This document shows positions 1-8,379 of a stretch of 29,520 nucleotides of DNA, piece after piece. A program made the translations under genes and the position numbers. Source of the DNA: Apostichopus californicus (taxonomy: Eukaryota > Echinodermata > Holothuroidea > Aspidochirotida > Stichopodidae); the NCBI GenBank assembly GCA_020650975.1, contig JAIPMN010005556.1, positions 10,672 through 40,191 of the forward strand, written 5' to 3'. The notes below the pieces were generated by a model. That model did no database searches. It was not told the DNA's origin and saw only the letters and a list, made by a program, of their open reading frames with translations. Numbering within the stretch: the stretch's first letter is position 1; every line of letters begins with the position of its first letter.

Positions 1-54
1 TTTTTTTTTTTTTTTTTTTTTTTTTAAGCTTTTTTTTTTTGTATTTTATTTTAG
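1..54 (+). other. Poly-T tract ending in a 3' splice-acceptor-like site
   Basis: The window opens with 25 T, then AAGC, then a second T-rich stretch ending TATTTTATTTTAG at position 54. A long pyrimidine tract followed by TAG is the usual form of an animal 3' splice acceptor. The same bases could be a plain poly-T microsatellite, or the poly-A tail of a retrotransposed copy on the minus strand. The site is seen directly; its use in splicing is inference. Confidence 0.3.
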
Positions 55-615
55 CTCTCGGGTTTTTGGCGGATACATTGTGAAGTAAATAGAAGGCGGT
101 ATCAGGTGTCGAAATGAAAAAAAAGTGTACCATGGGTCTCTCTCATTGTCATACATTGGGAAACATGGAAGATGATTTGGAAATTGCCCTCCAAGGAGTA
201 ATTGGTTGACCAGCATTTGCTAACCCAGAAGAGTCTTGTTGTGTATTTTGCTTCTTCCATCGTATATGTATAAATTATGCCCATCTCGTGTGCACCGGGC
301 GGGGGTAGTTAGTTAGTAAAAGGTTCTTCTTTGTCTGTCTCCTAGCTTTGTTGTCTGACAAAAGCATGCTAGCTGCTGAGCAGTGTTGTCAGATGGATGC
401 AAATGTTCTGCAGCATGTATAGTGACAGGGAGGGCTTTAACTCTTTTTCTGTTTGTTTTTCTTTCTTTCTCCTTTTTTTTTCCTTAATCGGTTTTGGGGA
501 TAAAATTTTACAGGCGCTATATTGTGAATTTTTTTTTTCCGGTGTGTTAATAGTGTAGAGTATAAAACTTTTAATTAATGTGTTGGGCTGTGTAATAAAT
601 TTACATATATGTTGT
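55..615 (+). other. Candidate terminal exon with 3'UTR and poly(A) signal
   Basis: After the acceptor-like site at 54, all three frames stop within about 20 codons. Frame 1 reads LSGFWRIHCEVNRRRYQVSK and stops. Frame 2 reads SRVFGGYIVK and stops. Frame 3 reads LGFLADTL and stops. Any of these could be a short C-terminal exon. The following 500 bases are T-rich without long frames, as expected of a 3'UTR. They end at a canonical AATAAA (594-599) followed by a GT/T-rich stretch at about 608-632, the normal layout of an animal cleavage site. No protein family is recognisable from so few residues, and a chance combination is quite possible. Confidence 0.18.
594..599 (+). other. Poly(A) signal AATAAA with downstream GT-rich element
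   Basis: Canonical AATAAA, followed within 15 to 30 bases by TGTTGTATGTGTATATTTAT, a good match to the GU/U-rich downstream element bound by CstF. Such a hexamer is common by chance in AT-rich DNA. The pairing with the GT-rich stretch makes this one better than most in the window. Confidence 0.3.
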
Positions 616-662
616 ATGTGTATATTTATTTGCTCTTAAGGGAGACTCACTCGGAGGGGTTA

Positions 663-710
663 GGGTGGTTGGGTGAGGGTGGTTGGGTGAGGGTGGTTGG
701 GTGAGGGTCA
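663..710 (+). repeat. 14-bp G-rich minisatellite, three perfect copies
   Basis: The unit GGGTGGTTGGGTGA occurs three times in perfect tandem (663-676, 677-690, 691-704), followed by a partial GGGT. Every unit holds two GGG runs separated by short loops, so the + strand can in principle fold into G-quadruplexes. It lies just downstream of the poly(A) signal at 594. Confidence 0.9.
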
Positions 711-770
711 AAGGAGTACGTTGTTGAAAGATCGAGAGAATAATTTGGAATTGATATATTATATGTTTGT

Positions 771-786
771 ATATATATATATATAT
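771..786. repeat. (AT)8 microsatellite
   Basis: Eight perfect AT units within an AT-rich stretch that also holds TATATTATATG just upstream. It is a simple sequence repeat with no sign of other function. Confidence 0.9.
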
Positions 787-1395
787 TCTCTTATTGTCTC
801 TAATTGACAAGTTATAGACATTGAAGGGGGATTATTCCTGTGGTATGCATAATATTGACCATGACTACTAGGTTGTGTAAATCATCTTTCTAAGTCATCT
901 TTGTAGTTAGGAAAAATTTGGTTTTAAAAATATCCCCAGAATTTGATAATTTTGGGCATAACAAAATTGCAAATTGGCATGTGTTATATATGTCTGTAAC
1001 TTTTTTTTTTTTCTGCAAGCACAGTGGTAAAATATAACTCTTTAACTATCTAGCCATACCACATTTGACCATGTTCTGTACACCTCCAATTTCAACCCAA
1101 ATGTTACATTTCCCTTGACCCTACCCATATACAGGGCAAATTTCATAAGGATTTTTCTTTTTCATGGTTCTCCTTTATGTAAATTGTAGGAAAGATGTGT
1201 AGATTTGGTCAAAAGAACACCAGGCATTGTGCCCCCCCCCCTCAAAAGTACCTCTCTCAGGTGGATCATATAGGGCCTACCATTATATTTGTTTTATTTT
1301 AATATCTTCAAAGTGATGAATGATGATACCAATTAATTATTTTGACCTATTTTGAGGGTAAATTAGTGAAATGCAACCTGCATTTGATCTAAACA
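787..1395. other. Unassigned AT-rich stretch
   Basis: No open frame, RNA gene or repeat array is visible. It contains a run of 11 T near 1001 and a C10 run at 1232-1241. It reads as ordinary intergenic or intronic DNA. Confidence 0.6.
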
Positions 1396-1399
1396 AGGA

Positions 1400-1434
1400 G
1401 TCGTCCGAACGGAGAGTTGATCCTCACGGACGAC
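1400..1434. repeat. Inverted repeat, 8-bp GC-rich stem
   Basis: GTCGTCCG (1400-1407) is matched by its exact reverse complement CGGACGAC (1427-1434). A short inner GAG/CTC pair lies within the 19-base loop. The stem is GC-rich and has five CpGs in an otherwise AT-rich neighbourhood. It could be the end of an old foldback element or a bound palindrome. No further homology is visible on either side. Confidence 0.5.
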
Positions 1435-1606
1435 CAGACAACCAGTTTTAAAGTTTGCCCTGTATTACATATGTATGTATGTATATTACATGAATGTGTT
1501 ATGTAATATATATAGTATACAGTATGTTGTGTAATGTTTAGTATTTAGTGTATTTACAGTTATGTGAGGAGAATACAATTTCATTGAAGCTAAAGAACAA
1601 AATAAA

Positions 1607-1806
1607 AGATACGGTGTTATTGTGAAGCTTTTGAGCTTATGACTAAAGAGTAGAGTAGGTAACCTTATGACATGTACGTTTCCCAGTTTTGGTTAAGGCA
1701 GATGGTATTTTTCATTTTAAATGTGATATTCTTAATACAATGCTTACAACATGTCTTCTCAACCCATTCTCAAGTGCCTTCCAAACGTGCATCCTCTGCC
1801 CCTCTC
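1607..1806. other. Unassigned AT-rich stretch with AATAAA
   Basis: An AATAAA followed by GTGTTATTGTG lies near 1600-1620 and could act as a poly(A) signal, but no exon is visible upstream of it. Nothing else is recognisable here. Confidence 0.35.
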
Positions 1807-1892
1807 CCTACCACCCCCATGTCTCTCCCACCCCTATCCCCACCACACCTCCACCCCCACCCCCACCCACCCCTATCCCCACACCCACCACC
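1807..1892 (+). repeat. CCACCC-rich tract with an internal 17-bp direct repeat
   Basis: About 86 bases of nearly pure C/A/T, with G almost absent. The 17-mer CCCACCCCTATCCCCAC occurs at 1827-1843 and again at 1866-1882, a 39-bp spacing, separated by a CCACCCC run. The C-rich strand is i-motif-prone and the other strand G-quadruplex-prone. Open Pro/Ser/His-rich frames cross it only because of the composition. Confidence 0.8.
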
Positions 1893-2209
1893 AGAGCATC
1901 ACAAAAGCCGGACACAGAATTGTTTGTGGTAGTTTGTACCGGTTCATATTAAATTTATGTTAGGAGAAGCCAAATGGGTGTTACCACTCATATAGGATAG
2001 TCGATAGGCATTCAACTTACGGCATGTGTGAATAGTACATGTGGCTACAGTAGGTCAGAGGGAGTCAGAGTTTAAAGACATTTTGTCTTTGAGGTCTGTT
2101 AGTTACATTCTACATTAACCTGAGCTTACATACACACACTGGTCTTAGTGAATTAATAGAGGCGATCGAGATTCAGTAAAACGTCTAATTGCCCAAGTTT
2201 CACGACGGA

Positions 2210-2233
2210 ATGTTCCGGCCAGGATTGGAACAT
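2210..2233. repeat. Small inverted repeat, 7-bp stem
   Basis: ATGTTCC (2210-2216) and GGAACAT (2227-2233) are reverse complements around a 10-base loop. It lies in a somewhat more GC-rich stretch (2160-2830). It may be chance. Confidence 0.35.
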
Positions 2234-2392
2234 GCTAGAATCATCCGAATCGAAGTCCGTCGACTTAAAACAAGGCTTACATAAGAGACGACGTAGGTAT
2301 TATTAAAGGATACAGATCCATGGTCAGCTAAGATTCAAGTTTAATTCCCGCTTTACCGTGACAGCACGATGGTATGAGACGGAAGGAGTTGA

Positions 2393-2695
2393 ATGCCAAG
2401 GTCACTACGTTTGAAGAATGCTCTCAGATTATGTGACATCATGTTTCCAAATAAGGTAGCATTTAAGAGACACGTGTGTCATGTTTCGCAGTGGTTATTG
2501 GGGGCTGCGTCATTCCTTCGGAGGAAACGGCAAATTGTCGAGAGGGCTCTCCAGTGCCGGGTTTCAGATGGAAACCATTTTACCTCCGGGGCGAATGAAT
2601 TTGAGACGAAAAACGGGGTACTTTTCGAAAGACACACTCGGCTACATTTCCAACGGTACTTAACTGTGATACATCTACATTTTGGTTTCTATTGA
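2393..2695 (+). pseudogene. Unrecognised 100-codon frame with degenerate zinc-finger-like motifs
   Basis: An ATG-started frame lies in the more CpG-rich block 2160-2830. Around residues 14 to 28 it reads CDIMFPNKVAFKRHVCH. This resembles the second half of a C2H2 finger (F, five residues, hydrophobic, two residues, H) but lacks the second cysteine. Around residues 72 to 85 it reads FETKNGVLFERHTRLH, again with an F...H...H half-finger but no proper cysteine pair. No linker or regular spacing joins the two. It could be a decayed C2H2 exon or a chance frame. No flanking splice sites are convincing. Confidence 0.12.
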
Positions 2696-2897
2696 GGAAT
2701 ACAAACGTGGGATGTGCCCGTCAGACTTGTCCACATTTAAAGTTCAATAAAACGTAAAAGTGGAAAAAAAATGTTCGGAGCAGAACGTTCAAATCCCGAC
2801 CAGGATCTCAAATCCCCGTAACCCGTTTTGGTTGATCTCTCATTTAACTGTACACACATCAAACGTTGGAAAAATACGATAAATTTTGAAGACCAAA

Positions 2898-2910
2898 GGG
2901 GGGGGGGGGG
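2898..2910 (+). repeat. G13 homopolymer
   Basis: An uninterrupted run of 13 G, one of the two longest of eleven G or C runs of at least ten bases in the window. Confidence 0.95.
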
Positions 2911-3778
2911 AGTAAGAGAGGCACTAATTTGCTATTTATCTTTTTAGGTTAATTTTCATTTCCTTGACCTTCAGAATCCATCAAAATGGACTACAGTTAT
3001 GTGAAAGTTTGAGGTGTATGAAAGGCGGTGAATAATGTAACCCAGGAATATCAACCGTCTCCACACTGTACAAAAAGAGAGCAGTGAATCACATTAATGT
3101 AGCCAGGGCAGTTGACTTCTCAACCACTGCAAAAGTCATCCTAAAGAATGTGTTTCTTTACCTGAATTACGAGATGAATTAAGAGATTTTCTGGAAAAAA
3201 AAAACTGTTAAAAATTACTTAATCGAGGGCAGTCATGTTTGTAACAAGTTATGCAACTATTTTACATTCAGCTGTTGTCGCTGACAAGATATAATATTTC
3301 GTATGGAAAAGTTTTCATTCTTCAGATATTATAAATGCTCAAAAATGTCTTGAAAATATACACAGACATTCTATAAATATACAGGTAAAGGCACTTTTGG
3401 AAATATCAGACAAACCTCCAACCCGTTAAATTTTTTTAAGACCAATCATTTAACCAACGTTATAAGCAATATGCTGAATGAATTGAAAAAAAAAGAAAAA
3501 AAAAATGATAAAGAAAATTTCCTCCTCCCAAGACAAATGTTTGTCTGCCGAAAGATATTTGAGAAAAAATAAAAATTCTAACATGTACAGAAAAAGAGAA
3601 AATTCCTCTCCTCTTTAGTAATTTCTATGAAAAAGGAAATCAGTGCTCCTTGTACAGAAGGCGGCCTCGTCGAATCGTAGAGAAACAATTCCCAAACTCC
3701 CAGAGTTCTGTATGATTAGGCGATGACTATAACATTCGCGAGAGATCTGTTTGAATTCATCAAGTTTCTACTGAATCT
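2911..3778. other. Unassigned AT-rich stretch
   Basis: Short A-runs (3195-3203, 3485-3503) are seen. There is no open frame above 60 codons and no repeat or RNA gene. It reads as ordinary spacer. Confidence 0.6.
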
Positions 3779-3830
3779 CCCCTTTTTTTTCTCTCTTTTT
3801 TTTCTTCTGTTTTTTCTTCTCTTTCTTCCT
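3779..3830 (+). repeat. Pyrimidine tract
   Basis: About 50 bases of almost pure T and C in short alternating runs. It is not followed by a clean AG, so it is a low-complexity tract rather than an obvious acceptor. Confidence 0.7.
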
Positions 3831-4171
3831 GGTTCTGTTTATCAAGCTTGATTAGGGATGATTTCAACTGTGTCACATGATTCGATTTTGCATTCATGCC
3901 TCAGTAATCCGTTCAGTATTATGTGATTCATTAACATCATGAGGATTTGAAATACTCTATGGGAGAAAAATATCAATCCACCACCGTCCGACAGACGTTT
4001 GATTACAGCTAGCTATACACTATCATCGATAATACCAAATCCACTGTGTCACAAATTACTTATTGCTTAATGCTCAAGTTTTTGATGAGAGACTCATCGA
4101 GAGTCTGGGAGATTTTTTGATTCATATTTAAAAGCCTAGATCCATCAATTTAGCCACTTCCTCCATCCTTT

Positions 4172-4215
4172 GGGAGGGGGGGGGGAGAGGGATGGGGAGG
4201 GAGAAGGGGGAGGAT
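4172..4215 (+). repeat. Purine G-rich tract including G10
   Basis: Over 40 bases of G with scattered A, including G10 at 4176-4185 and several GGGG runs. It is quadruplex-prone. A C-rich patch (about 4400-4416) follows some 200 bases later. Confidence 0.8.
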
Positions 4216-4449
4216 ACACCCAATGAAGCTGTTGTTTAGTCGAGCATTCAGATACTGTAGAATTAAGATATCATTGCTATTCATTCTGAATGTTTTGAAT
4301 TATGAACAAATTTATAAACAGGTCAAGAGACCCTGCATGCTTCTGAGTGACTTTTGAAGTTGCAACACTAGGGAGGGGGACGGATACTACCTTCTTACAT
4401 CCCCCCTCCTCTTCCAGAATCTCCCATCAAATAGCATATGTACTGTAAT

Positions 4450-5292
4450 GGACTGCTGATGTAAAAAAAAAACATTTACCATTGCAGACCCTCATGCAAC
4501 ATACCATGAATATCTAGGGCTAATGTCAGAATTTAATCAGCAAGTGTGCTCATTAAACATCACTGCCCATCCACAGCTGGAAAAAAATGCTAGTGTCAGG
4601 GCTGGTACATGTGGGCATCACAACCCATAACGTCACTGTATTGACTGCTAGTGTCATTTTGTATTAGTGTTCTGAATGTACGTGTGGTAACCATCGCAGT
4701 CTGATTTTGCAACATGCACTGTAACTACTGCTAGTGTCATGTTTGTTTTAATGTTATAAATATACGCAGGAATCGTCACAATCCAACATGCACTGTACCT
4801 TCTGCTAGTGTAGTGTTTATACTAGTGTTATGAATGTACACAGTAACCATCACAGTCTGATATGCAACATGCACTGTACCTTCTGCTAGTGTAGTGTTTA
4901 TACTAGTGTTATGAATGTACACAGTAACCATCGCAGTCTGATATGCAACATGCACTGTAGCTACTGCTAGTGTCATGTTTGTTTTAATGTTATAAATATA
5001 CGCAGGAACTGTCACATGCCAACATGCACTGTATCTTCTGCTAGTGTAGTGTTTATACTAGTGTTATGAATGTACACTTTAAAACATCACAGTCTGACAT
5101 GTATGGGACATTTACATCTGTGTTTGCTGCTAATATCATTTCTATAATTTATAGTGTTATATATTTACATACACATTTATGCATCACAGCTGCCTGTTGT
5201 GTACTGTAACCGACATGCACTTAATCCGTATAGCGTAGTGATGTGATTATAGTACTAGTGTTGCTATAATGTATGTTTACTCATCACCCCAT
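4450..5292 (+). repeat. Composite tandem array of 74-bp (A) and 81-bp (B) units
   Basis: The phrase AACATGCACTGTA recurs at 4711, 4785, 4866, 4947 and 5021, giving spacings of 74, 81, 81 and 74. Two unit types alternate. A (4711-4784, 4947-5020) carries CATGTTTGTTTTAATG. B (4785-4865, 4866-4946, 5021-5101) carries GTAGTGTTTATACTAGTG. B1 and B2 differ at one base in 81, and the two A copies differ at only a few. A diverged B-like unit lies at about 4628-4710, and still older units can be traced out to about 4450 and 5292 by CTGCTAGTGT and TACTAGTGT motifs. The order is B0-A-B-B-A-B. This is a minisatellite with a homogenised core and decayed edges. An 81-bp unit is a multiple of three, so a repetitive minus-strand frame exists, but nothing else supports coding. 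Confidence 0.92.
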
Positions 5293-5403
5293 CTCTCCCC
5301 GTGTAATTGTGCCACATCTGTGATGACATCAAGTCACTACCTGAACATGCTGTCTTGAAACATTACACAGCTTATTTCACACCGACAGTAACTTTACTTC
5401 ATC

Positions 5404-5436
5404 GACATGCCTCTGATGCAGGGCTTCAGGCATGTC
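5404..5436. repeat. Inverted repeat, 9-bp perfect stem
   Basis: GACATGCCT (5404-5412) pairs exactly with AGGCATGTC (5428-5436) around a 15-base loop. The arms are too short for a typical microRNA precursor, and flanking bases do not extend the stem. Confidence 0.5.
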
Positions 5437-6239
5437 TTAGGTATCCATAGAGCCAATGAGAACATAGAAGACTAGAACATGAATATGCAACAGTGTGGTA
5501 AATTACATTAATATCTACTATTGGATCGTGTATATTCATGAGTCTGTTGTAAGATGTACTGGGTCATGAATATGCATGTCCGTGAGCATTGTTTGTCGGA
5601 AATGAATAAACATACTCCTGTCAGACGTTGGCATGAAGATCTACAGCTTTCCCATGTATGTGGAAATGTACTTGAAGTTTTTTGAACTTGTAGTGACATC
5701 TCACTGATCAATGTGATAACTCTTGTGAAAAAAAATATATCAGGGATGGATGGCTGTGATTTTGTCACTCTAACTAATTTAATGTAGTTAATAACAATAA
5801 CTGCACATTGTTGCAGGTTTTGTTATTGAGGGGAGAGATCTTTTGTAGTTTTTAATCAGATATTACCATAAAATCTCTGAATATTCATTTGTTAATTCTT
5901 TCTTTAGATTTAGACTGTAGTGAGTTGGTGAGAATTTGATTTAAGAGATGGCCATTTTTTTTTAGTTGGTGAATAATAAGAGGTTTGTGGAACATTGGCC
6001 AATTTGATAGAAACTTGTCCATTCCTTTTGAATTTTCACAATGTCTGTGCAGTGATATTTGAACTATAGTCTGTCAGAATGCCTCGGTAAATGACCAGAC
6101 AAATCTTGGCACCTCTATTTTGCGACAGACGAACTATTAAAGACAGAATATACCGTAGTTTTATGGAAAACCACTCACATCCCTAAAAACGAGTTCATGC
6201 ATAGTGGTGTACAGAATATAAACACAGAACCCTCCCACT
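5437..6239. other. Unassigned spacer
   Basis: AT-rich sequence with no convincing exon. TATTCATGA and TGAATATGCA motifs recur loosely between 5470 and 5580. Open frames are short and have no recognisable content. Confidence 0.5.
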
Positions 6240-6591
6240 CTGACAAGACACGTACCTGCGACACACACGTACGGTCTGGAAACACTCCAGCGTTTCGGCG
6301 TTTCCCGGCAGGCTGTCTTAATCTGCTCTGAATGCATTCCGGAATCCTGCCCTCCATTCTCCGCCTCGCTTTTCTTTTGAAGGTCACTCACAATTGCTGT
6401 CGATCAAGCCTGGTCAGTCTACACCTCAGGTCATAGCCAACCCCGAGTTACAAAACCGTGCCTCAAAAAACATTTTATACACCCGCAATGATCGATTGAT
6501 TGGCACCTTTTATTTGTTTTTTTCCCATGCATTACGATGTTCAACCGACGTCGCTGTTAAAGCACTTAACTTTCCTTTTGTTGCTGTTTAG

Positions 6592-6693
6592 GCCAGCAAC
6601 CTGCAATGCCCACTGTTTGCGGCTATGATATGGACTATCCTCCCAACCGCACGTCTCCGCTGCCGAAACGTTTTGCATCAGAAACGGAATAGT
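6592..6693 (+). other. Candidate short exon after a 3' splice-site-like sequence
   Basis: TTTCCTTTTGTTGCTGTTTAG ends at 6591 and is a good polypyrimidine tract plus acceptor. The third frame from 6594 then reads QQPAMPTVCGYDMDYPPNRTS, followed by PLPKRFASETE and a TAG stop. It has the hydrophilic, proline-rich look of a disordered protein tail. Another frame stays open to 6831 but is hydrophobic and repetitive near its end. I recognise no family. It could be a C-terminal exon, an alternative exon or chance. Confidence 0.15.
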
Positions 6694-6705
6694 GCCCTCT
6701 ATTGG
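6690..6705 (-). promoter_or_regulatory. CTCF-like motif
   Basis: On the minus strand this reads CCAATAGAGGGCACTA. The known bilaterian CTCF core CCASYAGRKGGCRSYR is matched at 15 of 16 positions, with A in place of the S at position 4. It sits inside the CpG-rich island. Occupancy cannot be judged from sequence. Confidence 0.35.
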
Positions 6706-7030
6706 GGCCATTTTTATATCCTGGTCATTCGTCATACTCTAATCCATTGCACTGGTCATTCCCTAATGCACGGAAGGTTTTGCCTTCTTCTTCATCTTGT
6801 TTTCTTCTTCTGTCGTATCACGTGTCACTAGTTATAGCTTTTGATGAATGACCCGTTAGCACGGAGACTGTCACTTAATTCCAACCATAGGCGCAGTAAG
6901 AGACACATACACTAGAGTTAGTGTTACAGTCGATGTGGGGGCCCTGGGTGGGTCGCTTCTAGTCGCTCGTGTCTTTTTCTCTGGCCACACCTAAATCTGA
7001 TCTGAATTAAAACTGCGTCTACTCGAGTCG

Positions 7031-7045
7031 CCGCCGCCGCCGCCG
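7031..7045 (+). repeat. (CCG)5 microsatellite
   Basis: Five perfect CCG units. CCG repeats are typical of 5'UTRs and first exons. This one ends 27 bases before the GTAAGT donor-like site at 7073. One frame through it would encode a five-alanine run (VAAAAADVIVQSSAR) but has no ATG upstream. Confidence 0.9.
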
Positions 7046-7238
7046 ATGTGATTGTCCAGTCCTCAGCCAGACGTAAGTGGACGGAATGCTAATTCCGGGT
7101 GACCATCTGAAAGTCAGCTTATAAACAGCAGAACAGCGAACCCGGGGAGCTTTTAATGAGAACGGTCGCCAGCGTCTTCCACCTGTCATTGAAAAAGTGG
7201 ATCTCCAAAGAGGGCCTTAATGTACAACTTGAGAGACT

Positions 7239-7318
7239 TAAAAAAAGAAGTAAATGAAAAAGAAAGAAAAAAGAAGAAAAAAAAAATAGAAAGAAGGAAA
7301 AAAAAAGAAAAAAAAGAC
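7239..7318 (+). repeat. A-rich polypurine tract
   Basis: About 80 bases of almost only A and G, in A3 to A10 runs separated by G or GG. A long polypurine tract of this kind can form triplex DNA and resists nucleosomes. It marks the downstream edge of the CpG-rich block. Confidence 0.85.
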
Positions 7319-8160
7319 GGGTTATAAAAAAGAGGGAGACTTTGTCGAAACGATCTAGCTTTGAATTTACGTCATTGCGGCGTTTTAGGGATAGGTTTAA
7401 TTTGATCTGGGTGTAGTGTACTTGCTAATTTCATTACTACGTGACCCTAGGGTGCCATAATGTACACGTGTCAGCACCCAGTCATGGGAACTTTTTAGTC
7501 TAAACAATTAGTGGCATGTGTGACCAGGTTTTTCGAGAGGCCAGGGATGGGGTGCGGGGTCATACAAGTCCATACTCCAGCCAGAGGTGGATCCTCTGGG
7601 CCATGATAAGAGACTTCAATTACCGAGTCACCACGTTATAAACTTTTTCGTTTAATTCTCATTAAACGAACGAGTTTTGGCTGCAAATTAAATCCTCCCA
7701 TCCACGTTGCTGGAAATTGAGACAATAGTTGTGAAAAACACCTCGGAGGTGCACGTAGATCGAGTCGAACCCTTTCAGAGATTAAACAAAAGTTTCGCAG
7801 CATTTTTCCCCCTTAAATTGGCGGAAATAGATAAAGTCTATTACAAACCCCCCCTCCTCCCCCCCAGAACAAGCGTATTACATCATCTTACACAATTGTT
7901 AACCGGCTATGCCAATGGCATTTTGGACGATCTGAAAGTTGTGGATGGACTAGTCGGTTTTTAGGCCATTTTGTTTGGTCGTAAATATATGTTACAGAGC
8001 ATACACCAGAACTGTGGTGAGAATTAAAGTGTGAATGTGTATGTTTAAAATAAAGTGTAAGAATTAGCAAAGTCCATTCAAGTTAAACAAATATGAATGA
8101 AGGAGAATAATAATCACTACAATTGCTTGGTGAAGATTCCCAGATTTAGCCTTACTTCTT
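7319..8160. other. Unassigned spacer
   Basis: Some CpG remains to about 7450. A C-rich patch with two C7 runs lies at 7848-7865. The frame at 7707-7964 has no ATG and no recognisable content. No repeat or RNA gene is seen. Confidence 0.5.
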
Positions 8161-8177
8161 TCTCTCTATCTCAATAT

Positions 8178-8245
8178 CTCTCTTACCTGTCTGCACACGT
8201 TTACTGCACTTTTCCATCTACTTCAGTCGGCACTCACAGCTGACA
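8178..8245 (+). repeat. Dispersed repeat R1, copy 1
   Basis: Shares the R1 core: a pyrimidine lead, then TCTTACCTGTCTGCACACG, then TGCACTTTTCCATCTAC. R1 is a short interspersed family recognised here by comparing its copies. On the minus strand the core reads GCAGACAG|GTAAGAG, an excellent 5' splice donor. Confidence 0.6.
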
Positions 8246-8360
8246 CATTGATGAATCAAGATCACTGAATACACTTTGCAATAGATTTAAGTCTTGGGAT
8301 GTTACTGCAGATTTTTAAGGAGAGGGGGATCCAGTGACTGTAAAGTGGGTGACAGCAGGA

Positions 8361-8371
8361 GGGGGGGGGGG
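8361..8371 (+). repeat. G11 homopolymer in a purine tract
   Basis: Eleven G within GGA-rich sequence (8357-8390). Confidence 0.95.
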
Positions 8372-8379
8372 AGTGGAGA

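Larger units (their letters stand above)
6240..7160. promoter_or_regulatory. CpG-rich island-like region, possible promoter or first exons
   Basis: This is the most CpG-rich stretch of the window, with CpGs throughout (ACGTACGG, TTTCGGCGTTTCCCGG, AACCGCACGTCTCCGCTGCCG, the CCG repeat, CGGTCGCCAGCG), in sharp contrast to the AT-rich flanks. On the minus strand GTCGCAG|GTACGTG (junction 6256/6255) is a strong 5' splice donor. On the plus strand CCAGAC|GTAAGTGG (junction 7072/7073) is another. A minus-strand TATAAAAA lies at about 6711-6718. A pair of divergent first exons would explain both donors, but no transcript evidence is available. Many invertebrates lack vertebrate-style CpG islands, so this stays tentative. 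Confidence 0.25.

Noticed and set aside
1672..1963. Pro/His/Ser-rich open frames
   Set aside because: They are explained by the CCACCC tract. Three overlapping frames are open at once with biased composition.
2780..2810. tRNA or tRNA-derived SINE (GTTCAAATCCCGACC resembles a B box)
   Set aside because: No A box at the right distance upstream, and no cloverleaf can be drawn. A similar GATTCAAATCCC at about 27919 also lacks context.
4776..5015. Minus-strand frame encoding a 27-residue repeat protein (AEGTVHVAYQTVMVTVYIHNTS-like)
   Set aside because: It exists only because the B unit is 81 bp, a multiple of three. It spans the younger core of a minisatellite, has no splice or start context, and the diverged units on both sides break the frame.
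5404..5436. MicroRNA precursor
   Set aside because: The 9-bp stem does not extend and is far shorter than the arms of a typical precursor.
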